A stretch of 15,915 bases of DNA from Flavobacteriaceae bacterium (GTDB taxonomy: Bacteria; Bacteroidota; Bacteroidia; Flavobacteriales; Flavobacteriaceae), in contig JAGKWW010000054.1 in NCBI GenBank assembly GCA_021151665.1, forward strand, positions 1 through 15,915, read 5' to 3'. The notes under the pieces are model-generated. The model ran no database searches. It had not been told where the DNA came from and saw only the letters and a list, made by a program, of their open reading frames with translations. Made by a program: the position numbers and the translations under genes. The first letter of the stretch is position 1, and the number at the start of each line of letters is the position of its first letter. Below, piece after piece: positions 7,724 through 14,798 of this stretch.

Positions 7724-10555
7724 CTAAAGTAATTCTTTTTTCAAAAACTGCGCGGTGTAGCTTTTTTTATTCTTAATGATTTCTTCGGGCGTGCCCTTTG
7801 CTACCAGCCGCCCGCCACCTTTTCCGCCCTCATAACCAATGTCTATGATATAGTCGGCGAGCTTGATCACATCCATATTATGTTCGATGATGAGTACCGT
7901 GTTGCCTTTTTCTACCAACTTATTGATCACATCCATAAGCACCCGGATATCTTCAAAATGGAGTCCCGTTGTCGGCTCATCCATAATGTAGAAGGTGTTG
8001 CCGGTATCTTTCTTGCTGAGCTCCGATGCCAGCTTGATGCGTTGCGCCTCGCCACCCGAAAGTGTCGTGCTTTGCTGGCCGAGCGTAATGTAGCCCAACC
8101 CAACATCCTGAATTGTTTTGATTTTGCGGTAGATCTTGGGGATGTTCTCAAAGAACGGAACCGCCTCGTCTACCGTCATATCGAGTACATCAGCTATGGA
8201 TTTGCCTTTATAGCGAATTTCTAAAGTTTCGCGGTTAAAGCGCTTGCCCTGGCAGGTTTCGCATTCTACATACACATCGGGCAGGAAGTTCATCTCTATA
8301 ACACGCAAGCCTGAGCCTTCACAGGTTTCGCAACGGCCGCCGCTTACGTTAAAGCTGAACCTTCCCGGCTTATAGCCCCGGATCATGGCCTCCGGCGTCT
8401 GGGTGAACAGCGTACGTATCTCGCTAAACACATCGGTATACGTTACCGGATTTGACCGCGGCGTACGTCCGATTGGTGACTGGTCTATATCAATCACTTT
8501 ATCAACGTGCTCGAGGCCTTCTATCTTCTTATAAGGCGCCGGTTTTTTTACTGCGTTAAAGAAGTGTGCATTTAGGATAGGGTACAGCGTTTCATTGATA
8601 AGTGTCGATTTCCCGCTGCCCGATACACCGGTAACACAGATAAGCTTGCCAAGTGGAAACTCCACGCTTACGTTCTTCAGGTTATTTCCCGTAGCGCCGG
8701 TAAGCTTTATCGACTTTCCGTTGCCCTCGCGACGTTTTTTCGGTACAGCTATTTCCTTTTCGCCATTAAGGTAGGCTGCCGTTAGCGTATGTTCCTGCAA
8801 TAACTCCTGTGGTGTGCCTTTACTTACGATCTGTCCGCCGAAACGTCCTGCCGCGGGGCCAATGTCGATCACATAATCTGCCCGCTCTATCATATCTTTA
8901 TCATGCTCTACAACAAGCACCGAGTTGCCAATGTCGCGCAGCTGCTCGAGGGAACGGATCAGTTTTTCATTATCGCGCTGGTGCAGGCCGATGCTCGGTT
9001 CGTCCAGAATGTATAACACGCCCACAAGTTGCGAGCCAATCTGAGTGGCCAGCCTGATGCGCTGTGCCTCGCCGCCCGAAAGCGATTTGGAGCTCCTGTC
9101 GAGCGACAAATAGTTGAGGCCGACATCAACCAAAAAGCCCAGCCTCGCTTTTATCTCTTTTACAATTTCTGAGGCGATAGCCTTTTGCTTGTCGCTAAGG
9201 TTATTCTCCAGGTGTGCAAACCAGTTGGCCAGTTCAGCAATGTCCATGTGCGAAAGCTCGGCAATGTTCATGCCGTTTACTTTAAAGTACAGTGACTCTT
9301 TTTTAAGGCGGGTGCCGTGGCAAACGGGACATTCTACCTCGTCCATGAAATCCTTGGCCCATCGCTTTATGGAAGCCGAACCGCTGTCGTCAAACTGGTT
9401 TTTTATAAAGCTTGAGATGCCTTCAAAATCTATTTTGTATTCGCGGTTTACGCCAAGTGTTTTAGAATTTACAGCGAACTTTTCCTTGCCGCCGTTCATG
9501 ATCATGTCCATGGCTTCGGCAGGTATTTTCTCGATGGAATCGGTCAGCTTAAAACCGAATTTCTCTCCGATTACCTCCAGCTGCTTGAATATCCACGAGC
9601 TTTTCATTACGCCAAGCGGCGCAAACCCACCCTGCTTGATGCTCAGCTTTGGGTTGGGCACGATCTTTTTCATATTGATCTCGTTCACAACCCCAAGTCC
9701 GTTGCAATGGTCGCACGCGCCTTTTGGTGAATTGAACGAGAAGTTGTTCGGCTCGGGATTGGGGTAGGAGATGCCGCTGGACGGGCACATGAGGTTACGG
9801 CTGTAATAGCGCGCCTCCTGGCTTTCCTGTTCAATGACCATCAGTACATCATCGCCGTGGTGCATCGCGGTGCGTATGCTGTCGGCAAGGCGCTTCTCCA
9901 GGTCAGCGGAGCGGTCTACCGCCATACGGTCGATTACCGTTTCTATGTCGTGTACCTTGTAACGGTCCAGCTTCATACCGCTTTCTATGTCGCGTATTTC
10001 GCCATCAACACGCACCTTCAGGAATCCCTGTTTTGATATTTGCTCGAAAAGCTCACGATAATGCCCTTTTCTGGAACGGATAATGGGCGCGAGTATCGTA
10101 ATTCGCTTGCCTTCGAATTTATCAAGGATCAGCTCGCGTATCTGGTCATCGCTATACGAAATCATCTTTTCACCCGTCATATAACTGTAAGCATCGGCGC
10201 CACGGGCATATAAGAGTCGGAGAAAGTCGTATATCTCGGTGATGGTCCCTACCGTAGAGCGTGGGCTTTTGCTGGTTGTTTTCTGCTCGATGGCAATAAC
10301 CGGCGAGAGGCCGTCAATCTTATCTACATCTGGCCGCTCCAGCCCGCCCAGAAACTGGCGCGCATAGGCCGAAAAGGTTTCAATATAGCGGCGCTGGCCT
10401 TCGGCATAAATGGTGTCGAAGGCAAGGGAGGATTTCCCCGAACCCGAGAGGCCGGTAATTACAACCAGCTTTTCGCGGGGTATGGTAACGTCTATATTCT
10501 TAAGGTTGTGGGCGCGTGCGCCAAGCACTTCAATCGTTTCTTCGTAGTTCAGCAT
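7724..10555 (-). CDS. uvrA: Excinuclease ABC subunit A (UvrA)
   Basis: DNA-damage recognition ATPase of nucleotide excision repair, 943 residues from the chosen start, normal for UvrA. Numbered from that start it shows Walker A GLSGSGKS (35-42), signature LSGGEAQR (492-499) and Walker B LYILDEPS (514-521) in the first ABC half. The second half has GVSGSGKS (643-650), LSGGEAQR (832-839) and FYIMDEPT (855-862). Zinc-module cysteines are visible at CDHC (281-284), CPVC (409-412), CETC (742-745) and CETC (765-768). The reading frame extends to an ATG at 10588, but a -7 promoter match (10576-10583) falls inside that extension, and the family-like N terminus MLNYEETIEV begins at 10555. That is why I use the later start. 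One cysteine of the first zinc module is Ser260. The LOG-family gene follows 28 bases downstream. No uvrB or uvrC is in the window. Confidence 0.97.
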   Translation of the reverse strand: MLNYEETIEVLGARAHNLKNIDVTIPREKLVVITGLSGSGKSSLAFDTIYAEGQRRYIETFSAYARQFLGGLERPDVDKIDGLSPVIAIEQKTTSKSPRSTVGTITEIYDFLRLLYARGADAYSYMTGEKMISYSDDQIRELILDKFEGKRITILAPIIRSRKGHYRELFEQISKQGFLKVRVDGEIRDIESGMKLDRYKVHDIETVIDRMAVDRSADLEKRLADSIRTAMHHGDDVLMVIEQESQEARYYSRNLMCPSSGISYPNPEPNNFSFNSPKGACDHCNGLGVVNEINMKKIVPNPKLSIKQGGFAPLGVMKSSWIFKQLEVIGEKFGFKLTDSIEKIPAEAMDMIMNGGKEKFAVNSKTLGVNREYKIDFEGISSFIKNQFDDSGSASIKRWAKDFMDEVECPVCHGTRLKKESLYFKVNGMNIAELSHMDIAELANWFAHLENNLSDKQKAIASEIVKEIKARLGFLVDVGLNYLSLDRSSKSLSGGEAQRIRLATQIGSQLVGVLYILDEPSIGLHQRDNEKLIRSLEQLRDIGNSVLVVEHDKDMIERADYVIDIGPAAGRFGGQIVSKGTPQELLQEHTLTAAYLNGEKEIAVPKKRREGNGKSIKLTGATGNNLKNVSVEFPLGKLICVTGVSGSGKSTLINETLYPILNAHFFNAVKKPAPYKKIEGLEHVDKVIDIDQSPIGRTPRSNPVTYTDVFSEIRTLFTQTPEAMIRGYKPGRFSFNVSGGRCETCEGSGLRVIEMNFLPDVYVECETCQGKRFNRETLEIRYKGKSIADVLDMTVDEAVPFFENIPKIYRKIKTIQDVGLGYITLGQQSTTLSGGEAQRIKLASELSKKDTGNTFYIMDEPTTGLHFEDIRVLMDVINKLVEKGNTVLIIEHNMDVIKLADYIIDIGYEGGKGGGRLVAKGTPEEIIKNKKSYTAQFLKKELL

Positions 10556-10575
10556 AGCAAATTTCGTGCAAACCA

Positions 10576-10583
10576 CAAAGGTA
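10576..10583 (-). promoter_or_regulatory. Candidate -7 promoter element (TACCTTTG) for uvrA
   Basis: The minus strand reads TACCTTTG, an exact TAnnTTTG match. It ends 20 bases before the ATG at 10555, the same distance as for the E1 gene. Its position inside the longer reading frame argues that the ATG at 10588 is not used. No clear -33 TTG is seen at normal spacing. Confidence 0.5.
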
Positions 10584-10633
10584 GTCATTTTCGGGCAGAA
10601 TTAGTTGTAGGGGAGTGGGTAAGGAATTGTTAA

Positions 10634-11296
10634 ATGAAACGGAAATCTGAATGTACATCCGACATACCAAATGTTTATATTGCAGCAAATTTTAGCTACA
10701 TGTTTACTTCCTGGATAGATTTGTTCTTTATTGTAATAAAAGCTATGTTAAGAGCTGGGCTTTTCGCAGGTACCGCCGCACTGGTAATTTTCGTTATACT
10801 CTCAATCCGGGCTAATAAGCTCGTCGCTGTATCTCGCTTCAGAAATGTATTCGTATTCACATTTTTGGCTGGACTTATCGTATTGGTAACATATCGTTTT
10901 TCCTATTGGGGAGACAAGGGGTTGGGCGAAATTGTTAGGGTACCTATAGGATACGGCCAGGCTATTGAGAATATGGACGGTAGGTACACCTACTTTTTTC
11001 CAAAACCGGAAGATACTGATCCCGAACATGACGGTTTTAAAATCGCAATATATTATGTTGAGGGAAAAAAATTGTATGCAGAGGCCGATGCGCGGTTTAG
11101 TGAAATACCAACGCCCGAATATATCGAATATGATATTGAGCGCCGAACAATGAGAACATTGGGTTCAAGAGTGGACTATGATGCTCTCGCACAGAAAGGT
11201 AAAGTACCAGGCAGGGAAAAATTTTACGACATTGTCGGCCACTATAACCGCTACTGGCACCGTATTCCATTTTATCGAAGATGGGTCCAATTATAG
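10634..11296 (+). CDS. Hypothetical protein with two N-terminal transmembrane helices
   Basis: A 220-residue protein I do not recognise. Two hydrophobic stretches, about 39-58 and 71-87, are separated by a short basic loop (RANKLVAVSRFR), suggesting a hairpin anchor in the inner membrane. The remaining ~130 residues are soluble, rich in Tyr, Arg and acidic residues, and end in a basic aromatic tail (YWHRIPFYRRWVQL). No catalytic motif is visible. The first ATG is at 10634. A start at 10700 (MFTSWIDLFF) would remove a polar 22-residue leader and is equally plausible; no Shine-Dalgarno or exact promoter box decides it. It is divergent from uvrA with an intergenic region of about 80 bases. The 5' part is AT-rich (17 G/C in 10681-10740), unlike the neighbouring housekeeping genes, as often seen for lineage-restricted genes. 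I think the frame is real, because it is long and ordered into TM and soluble parts. Confidence 0.7.
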   Translation: MKRKSECTSDIPNVYIAANFSYMFTSWIDLFFIVIKAMLRAGLFAGTAALVIFVILSIRANKLVAVSRFRNVFVFTFLAGLIVLVTYRFSYWGDKGLGEIVRVPIGYGQAIENMDGRYTYFFPKPEDTDPEHDGFKIAIYYVEGKKLYAEADARFSEIPTPEYIEYDIERRTMRTLGSRVDYDALAQKGKVPGREKFYDIVGHYNRYWHRIPFYRRWVQL

Positions 11297-11360
11297 CACT
11301 TTTCACAAACAATAACAATACCTTATGTTTCCGTTGGCAACGTGATAAACTATCCCGGAC

Positions 11361-11368
11361 TATCTTTG
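11361..11368 (+). promoter_or_regulatory. -7 promoter element (TATCTTTG) of the candidate small RNA
   Basis: An exact match to the Bacteroidota -7 consensus TAnnTTTG. A TTG that could act as the -33 element lies at 11334-11336, with a gap of 24 bases, slightly longer than usual. Transcription would start roughly at 11374-11379, exactly where the closing stem of the predicted RNA begins (GGGAA at 11379). Confidence 0.6.
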
Positions 11369-11535
11369 AAAAATAAATGGGAACAACCCCGCTTGCACAC
11401 CTGTTCGAAACGAAGATGACGGGTAGGCAGCCTGCCGGGGAGGCTGTAAGGGGCGCTGTACTTTCCACCCGTTCGTACAGGGCAAAAACCTACGCCGGCG
11501 CACGTTATGCGGAAACCGGTCAGCAACACGGCAGG

Positions 11536-11555
11536 GCACAGGTGGTGCACAGGTG
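11536..11555 (+). repeat. Tandem 9-base direct repeat GCACAGGTG inside the candidate RNA
   Basis: GCACAGGTG occurs at 11536-11544 and 11547-11555, separated by two bases. Both copies contain CAGGTG, which can pair with CACCTG at 11398-11403. The 5' strand therefore has two competing partners. Confidence 0.85.
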
Positions 11556-11600
11556 TTTTTCCCGCTCCGTTTCTTTTCGAAGCGGTATAACTTCTAAATC

Positions 11601-11632
11601 AGCCGGTAAGCCATCTTACCGGCTGTTTTGTT
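11601..11632 (+). terminator. Intrinsic terminator of the candidate small RNA
   Basis: A perfect 10-bp stem AGCCGGTAAG/CTTACCGGCT (11601-11610 with 11615-11624), loop CCAT, followed by the T-rich GTTTTGTTTTT. The other side of the hairpin is not T-rich on the minus strand, so it works for plus-strand transcripts. It lies about 300 bases after the hypothetical gene and 160 before aceB. Confidence 0.93.
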
Positions 11633-11790
11633 TTTCGCAATTTTGATACCTTCAAAATTTTGTATTCGTAAAATCCCATACCTCAAATTTGGATTTTAAC
11701 ATTTATTATGCCGGCGCTTTTTTTTTCGTTTCAATGTCTCTAATATTGTCTACGAAAACGTTGTAGTAACTATTTTAAACCGATTTCTTT
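11633..11790 (+). promoter_or_regulatory. aceB-aceA upstream region with weak promoter and operator candidates
   Basis: An AT-rich stretch (16 G/C in 11641-11700). Because a strong terminator precedes it, the glyoxylate genes must start here. TAATATTG at 11741-11748 matches TAnnTTTG in all but one base and lies 42 bases before the aceB ATG. No good -33 element is visible. Just downstream, 11750-11766 is an imperfect dyad (CTAC...GTAG around AACGTT) that could bind a regulator. CAAAATTTTG at 11653-11662 is a perfect 10-base palindrome. None of these is decisive. Confidence 0.35.
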
Positions 11791-13377
11791 ATGGAAAACA
11801 CATACACAATTAATGTTTCGGTAAGGTATGGAACAAAGGCGTACGAGGATATTTTAACCGATGGTGCGCTTCGGTTCCTAAGCCTGCTTCACGAACGGTT
11901 TAACGAACGGCGGCTTGGGCTCCTCGCGCTGCGTCATGAGCAACAGCAAAAATTTGATGATGGCGCATTTCCGTCATTTTTACCGGATACCCTTGCCATT
12001 CGCGAAAGTGAGTGGCAGGCGGCCCCACTCCCGGCCGACCTTATGGACAGGCGGGTAGAAATTACGGGGCCGGTAGACCGCAAGATGGTGATCAACGCCC
12101 TTAATTCGGGCGCAAAGGTTTTTATGGCCGACTTTGAAGACAGCTGTTCTCCAACCTGGGATAACCTCATGGATGGGCAGCAAAACCTTCGCGATGCAGT
12201 TAACCGCACAATATCTTTGGAACAGAACGGCAAAACCTATCGGCTTAATGATTCCACAGCTGTGCTGTTGGTTCGTCCCCGGGGCCTGCACCTTAACGAG
12301 AAGCACCTTGCCTACGGAGAGGAGGTACTAAGTGGATCGTTAACCGACTTCGGCCTCTATTTTTATCACAATGCCAAAGTATTGCTCGAAAAAGGAACGG
12401 CTCCCTATTTTTATCTGCCGAAACTCGAGCACTACAAAGAAGCTGAGTGGTGGAATGATGTTTTTGTTTTTTCGCAGGATTACCTCGGCATCCCGCAGGG
12501 AACAATAAAAGCCACGGTGCTCATTGAAACAATCACTGCCAGTTTTCAGCTTGATGAGACCATCTGGTCTTTGCGAAATCATATTGCTGGCCTTAACTGC
12601 GGGCGTTGGGATTATATCTTCTCCTATATCAAAAAACTGCGCAACCACAAAGGTTTCCTCGTGCCCGACAGGGACCAGGTTACTATGGCAAGCCCTTTTA
12701 TGGCGGCCTATTCGCTCAGGGTTATCCAGCGTTGCCATAAACGCGGCATTCATGCCATTGGGGGTATGGCGGCACAAATTCCGATAAAGAATGATGATGC
12801 CGCAAACGAGGTTGCATTTGCTAAGATACTGGCAGATAAGGAGCGCGAAGTAAAGAATGGGCACGATGGTACCTGGGTGGCACATCCGGCGCTGGTGCCC
12901 CTCGCAATGCAGGTATTCAACCTCAATATGCCTACAAAGAACCAGATACACATAAAGCGGAACGACGTAAACGTAACCGAAACGCAGTTGCTTGAGCAGC
13001 CTGCGGGAACTATAACAGAAGCCGGTGTGCGCAAGAACATCAATGTCGGGATCCTGTATATCGAAAGCTGGCTAAGCGGCACAGGAGCAGCGGCCCTTTA
13101 CAACCTGATGGAAGATGCCGCCACCGCCGAGATATCGCGCATGCAGGTGTGGCAGTGGCTACAGAAAGAAATTACCCTGCAGGGTGGCCGGAAACTGGAC
13201 AGGGATTATTACGAAAAACTTGTAGAGGAAGAAACAGCCGCTATAGTGACTTATGTGGGGCGAGAGCGATATGCAACCGGAAGGTTTGCCGAGGCAGTGC
13301 AATTATTTACTGCGCTGGTTTTTGCCGAAGAGCCGGCAGAGTTCCTTACGCTGGATGCGTACAATCTTTTAGACTAA
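11791..13377 (+). CDS. aceB: Malate synthase A
   Basis: Second enzyme of the glyoxylate shunt: glyoxylate plus acetyl-CoA gives malate and CoA, in the cytosol. The 528 residues compare with about 533 for E. coli AceB. Diagnostic blocks: VFMADFEDSCSPTWDN (110-124), VRPRGLHLNEKH (161-172) with the catalytic Arg, VLIETI (243-248) with the Mg ligand Glu246, NCGRWDYIFS (269-278) with Mg ligand Asp274, VAHPALVP (363-370), and the C-terminal NLMEDAATAEISR (438-450) with the catalytic-base Asp442. The first ATG (11791) gives the expected N terminus. aceA follows on the same strand after 83 bases with no evident promoter of its own, so the two form an aceB-aceA operon. The form is the A type; the large G type has an extra domain that is missing here. 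The repressor aceK/iclR-type genes of enterobacteria are not nearby. Confidence 0.97.
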   Translation: MENTYTINVSVRYGTKAYEDILTDGALRFLSLLHERFNERRLGLLALRHEQQQKFDDGAFPSFLPDTLAIRESEWQAAPLPADLMDRRVEITGPVDRKMVINALNSGAKVFMADFEDSCSPTWDNLMDGQQNLRDAVNRTISLEQNGKTYRLNDSTAVLLVRPRGLHLNEKHLAYGEEVLSGSLTDFGLYFYHNAKVLLEKGTAPYFYLPKLEHYKEAEWWNDVFVFSQDYLGIPQGTIKATVLIETITASFQLDETIWSLRNHIAGLNCGRWDYIFSYIKKLRNHKGFLVPDRDQVTMASPFMAAYSLRVIQRCHKRGIHAIGGMAAQIPIKNDDAANEVAFAKILADKEREVKNGHDGTWVAHPALVPLAMQVFNLNMPTKNQIHIKRNDVNVTETQLLEQPAGTITEAGVRKNINVGILYIESWLSGTGAAALYNLMEDAATAEISRMQVWQWLQKEITLQGGRKLDRDYYEKLVEEETAAIVTYVGRERYATGRFAEAVQLFTALVFAEEPAEFLTLDAYNLLD

Positions 13378-13385
13378 TAAAAAAA

Positions 13386-13413
13386 CCTGCAGGATGCTGC
13401 AACATCCCGCAGG
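13386..13413 (+). other. Intercistronic hairpin between aceB and aceA
   Basis: CCTGCAGGATG (13386-13396) pairs with CATCCCGCAGG (13403-13413) with one A-C mismatch and a 6-base loop CTGCAA. It begins 8 bases after the aceB stop. The following bases are not a T-run (CGATCAAACAAATAATT), so it is a poor terminator on the plus strand. An mRNA-stability or partial-attenuation element is more likely. A second, AT-only palindrome AAATAATTATTT lies at 13423-13434. Confidence 0.7.
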
Positions 13414-13460
13414 CGATCAAACAAATAATTATTTAATCATTTTTAAGCAACGACAAATTT

Positions 13461-14738
13461 ATGAAAACTGAACAAAGAATTCAGGCATTGGTTACAGATT
13501 GGGCTACAAATCCGCGCTGGAAAGGCATTGAGCGCCCTTATACCGCAGATAAAGTGGTAGAGCTCCAGGGGTCCTACCAGATAGAATACTCAGTTGCAAA
13601 GCGCGGCGCGGGGATACTCTGGGACAAACTAAATACCCAGGATTATGTGGCAGGCCTTGGCGCACTTACCGGCAACCAGGCCATCCAGGAGGTAGAAGCA
13701 GGCCTTGAAGCAATATACCTTAGCGGCTGGCAGGTGGCTGCCGATGCCAACCTGGCAGGAGAGATGTACCCCGACCAGTCACTTTATCCGGCTAATAGTG
13801 TGCCGAGTGTGGTAAAGAGGATAAACAACGCCCTGCTGCGGGCAGACCAGATACAAAGCGTGAACAAAACCCAGCCCGCTAAAGACTATCTTGTACCTAT
13901 AGTGGCCGATGCAGAAGCCGGCTTTGGCGGAAACCTGAACGCATTTGAACTGATGAAAAGCATGATAGAAGCCGGGGCATCAGGTGTTCATTTTGAAGAC
14001 CAGCTTTCTTCTGCCAAAAAATGTGGGCACCTGGGAGGTAAGGTACTGGTACCTACACAAGAGGCTGTCAATAAACTTGTTGCTGCCCGGCTTGCTGCCG
14101 ATGTAATGGGAGTGCCAACCCTTATAATAGCGCGTACCGATGCCGATGCGGCCAACCTGCTTACCAGCGATGTAGACGAAAGGGACCGTAAATTTGTTAC
14201 CGGAGAGCGTACCCCCGAAGGATTTTACTACGTGAACTGCGGTGTAGAGCAGGGGATAGACAGAGGCCTCTCTTATGCGCCGTTTGCCGACCTGATATGG
14301 ATGGAAACATCGACACCCGACCTGGAGCAGGCCCGCCGGTTTGCCGACGGGATCCATGCTAAATTTCCCGGGAAGATGCTGGCCTATAACTGCTCGCCCT
14401 CGTTTAACTGGGCAGCCAGGCTTTCGGTAAAAGAAATGGAAACATTCCGCGAAGAACTTGCCGCTATGGGCTATAAGTTCCAGTTTATCACGCTGGCCGG
14501 CTTCCATGCGCTTAATACCAGCATGTTCGAACTGGCAAGGGCTTATAAGCTAAAGGGCATGGCGGGCTACAGCGAACTTCAGGAGCGGGAGTTTGCCCTG
14601 CAGAAAGAAGGGTTTAAAGCTGTTAAGCATCAAAACTTTGTCGGCACAAGCTATTTTGATGCAGTTCAGGATACCGTTACCGCAGGTATGTCAACTACCG
14701 TTGCCATGAAAGGATCTACCGAAACAGCACAGTTTTAG
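13461..14738 (+). CDS. aceA: Isocitrate lyase
   Basis: First enzyme of the glyoxylate shunt, cleaving isocitrate to succinate and glyoxylate; it supplies the substrate of the adjacent malate synthase. At 425 residues it is the short bacterial form (E. coli 434). Visible motifs: SGWQVAAD (88-95), VADAEAGFGG (148-157), the hallmark KKCGH (186-190) with catalytic Cys188, IARTDADA (223-230) and NCSPSFNW (310-317). The C terminus GSTETAQF closes the active site in the family. The ATG at 13461 is the first in frame and gives the expected N terminus. The upstream 83-base gap has a hairpin but no promoter match. A strong terminator follows 29 bases after the stop. Expression is presumably induced on acetate or fatty acids, an inference from the pathway, with no identified operator. 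Confidence 0.98.
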   Translation: MKTEQRIQALVTDWATNPRWKGIERPYTADKVVELQGSYQIEYSVAKRGAGILWDKLNTQDYVAGLGALTGNQAIQEVEAGLEAIYLSGWQVAADANLAGEMYPDQSLYPANSVPSVVKRINNALLRADQIQSVNKTQPAKDYLVPIVADAEAGFGGNLNAFELMKSMIEAGASGVHFEDQLSSAKKCGHLGGKVLVPTQEAVNKLVAARLAADVMGVPTLIIARTDADAANLLTSDVDERDRKFVTGERTPEGFYYVNCGVEQGIDRGLSYAPFADLIWMETSTPDLEQARRFADGIHAKFPGKMLAYNCSPSFNWAARLSVKEMETFREELAAMGYKFQFITLAGFHALNTSMFELARAYKLKGMAGYSELQEREFALQKEGFKAVKHQNFVGTSYFDAVQDTVTAGMSTTVAMKGSTETAQF

Positions 14739-14767
14739 ATTTTGGTTTTTTTAATTAATTTGATGGG

Positions 14768-14798
14768 TCAGGGCTTTCGAAAGAAAGCCCTGATTTTT
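14768..14798 (+). terminator. Intrinsic terminator after aceA
   Basis: A perfect 11-bp stem TCAGGGCTTTC/GAAAGCCCTGA (14768-14778 with 14783-14793), GAAA tetraloop, followed by TTTTT. The T-run overlaps the stop codon of the converging arginase-family gene by two bases. On the minus strand the hairpin is not followed by a T-run, so it mainly serves aceA. Confidence 0.93.

Larger units (their letters stand above)
11376..11632 (+). ncRNA. Candidate structured small RNA, family not recognised
   Basis: A GC-rich island (106 G/C in 11401-11580) in an AT-rich gap. It lies between a -7 promoter match and a perfect terminator. Complementary segments seen by eye: outer closing stem GGGAA (11379-11383) with TTCCC (11559-11563); ACACCTG (11397-11403) with CAGGTGT (11550-11556); TTCG/CGAA hairpin (11404-11414); GTAGG (11423-11427) with CCTAC (11489-11493), enclosing two hairpins, CAGCCT/AGGCTG (11428-11446) and CTGTAC/GTACAG (11456-11480); CCGGCGCA (11495-11502) with TGCG plus CCGG (11508-11519), broken by a GAAA bulge; and CCGTTTC/GAAGCGG (11567-11585). 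ACGGGT (11419-11424) also complements the loop ACCCGT (11467-11472), a possible pseudoknot. An 89-codon frame crosses the region but reads straight through the terminator and resembles no protein I know. RNase P, tmRNA and SRP hallmark sequences are absent. A lineage-specific 6S-type RNA is one possibility that I cannot confirm. Confidence 0.6.

Noticed and set aside
9114..9767. 217-codon plus-strand frame opposite uvrA
   Set aside because: An antisense shadow of a highly conserved gene; its translation is Ser/Pro/Phe-rich as expected from reverse-reading, with no domain.
11404..11414. T-loop-like TTCGAAA suggesting a tRNA or tRNA-like domain
   Set aside because: The flanks do not form a 5-bp T-stem, and no acceptor, D or anticodon arms can be drawn; it fits better as a small hairpin.
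11097..11550. Minus-strand frames of 123 and 66 codons across the end of the hypothetical gene and the island
   Set aside because: They lie antisense to a better coding frame and to the structured region, with no promoter match and no recognisable domain.
11376..11632. RNase P RNA, tmRNA, SRP RNA or a cobalamin/TPP/FMN riboswitch
   Set aside because: The hallmark sequences of each (for example GAGGAAAGTCC for RNase P, a tRNA-like 3' CCA end for tmRNA, GCCACTG for cobalamin) were looked for and not seen. The unit also ends in a terminator well before aceB.
11377..11646. 89-codon plus-strand frame over the GC-rich island as a small protein gene
   Set aside because: It reads straight through the perfect terminator hairpin and has an odd Arg/Ser/Gly-rich composition. 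The frames on the opposite strand are equally open, and the stem complementarity explains the sequence better.
12340..12951. 203-codon minus-strand frame opposite aceB
   Set aside because: An antisense shadow of malate synthase, with no independent support.
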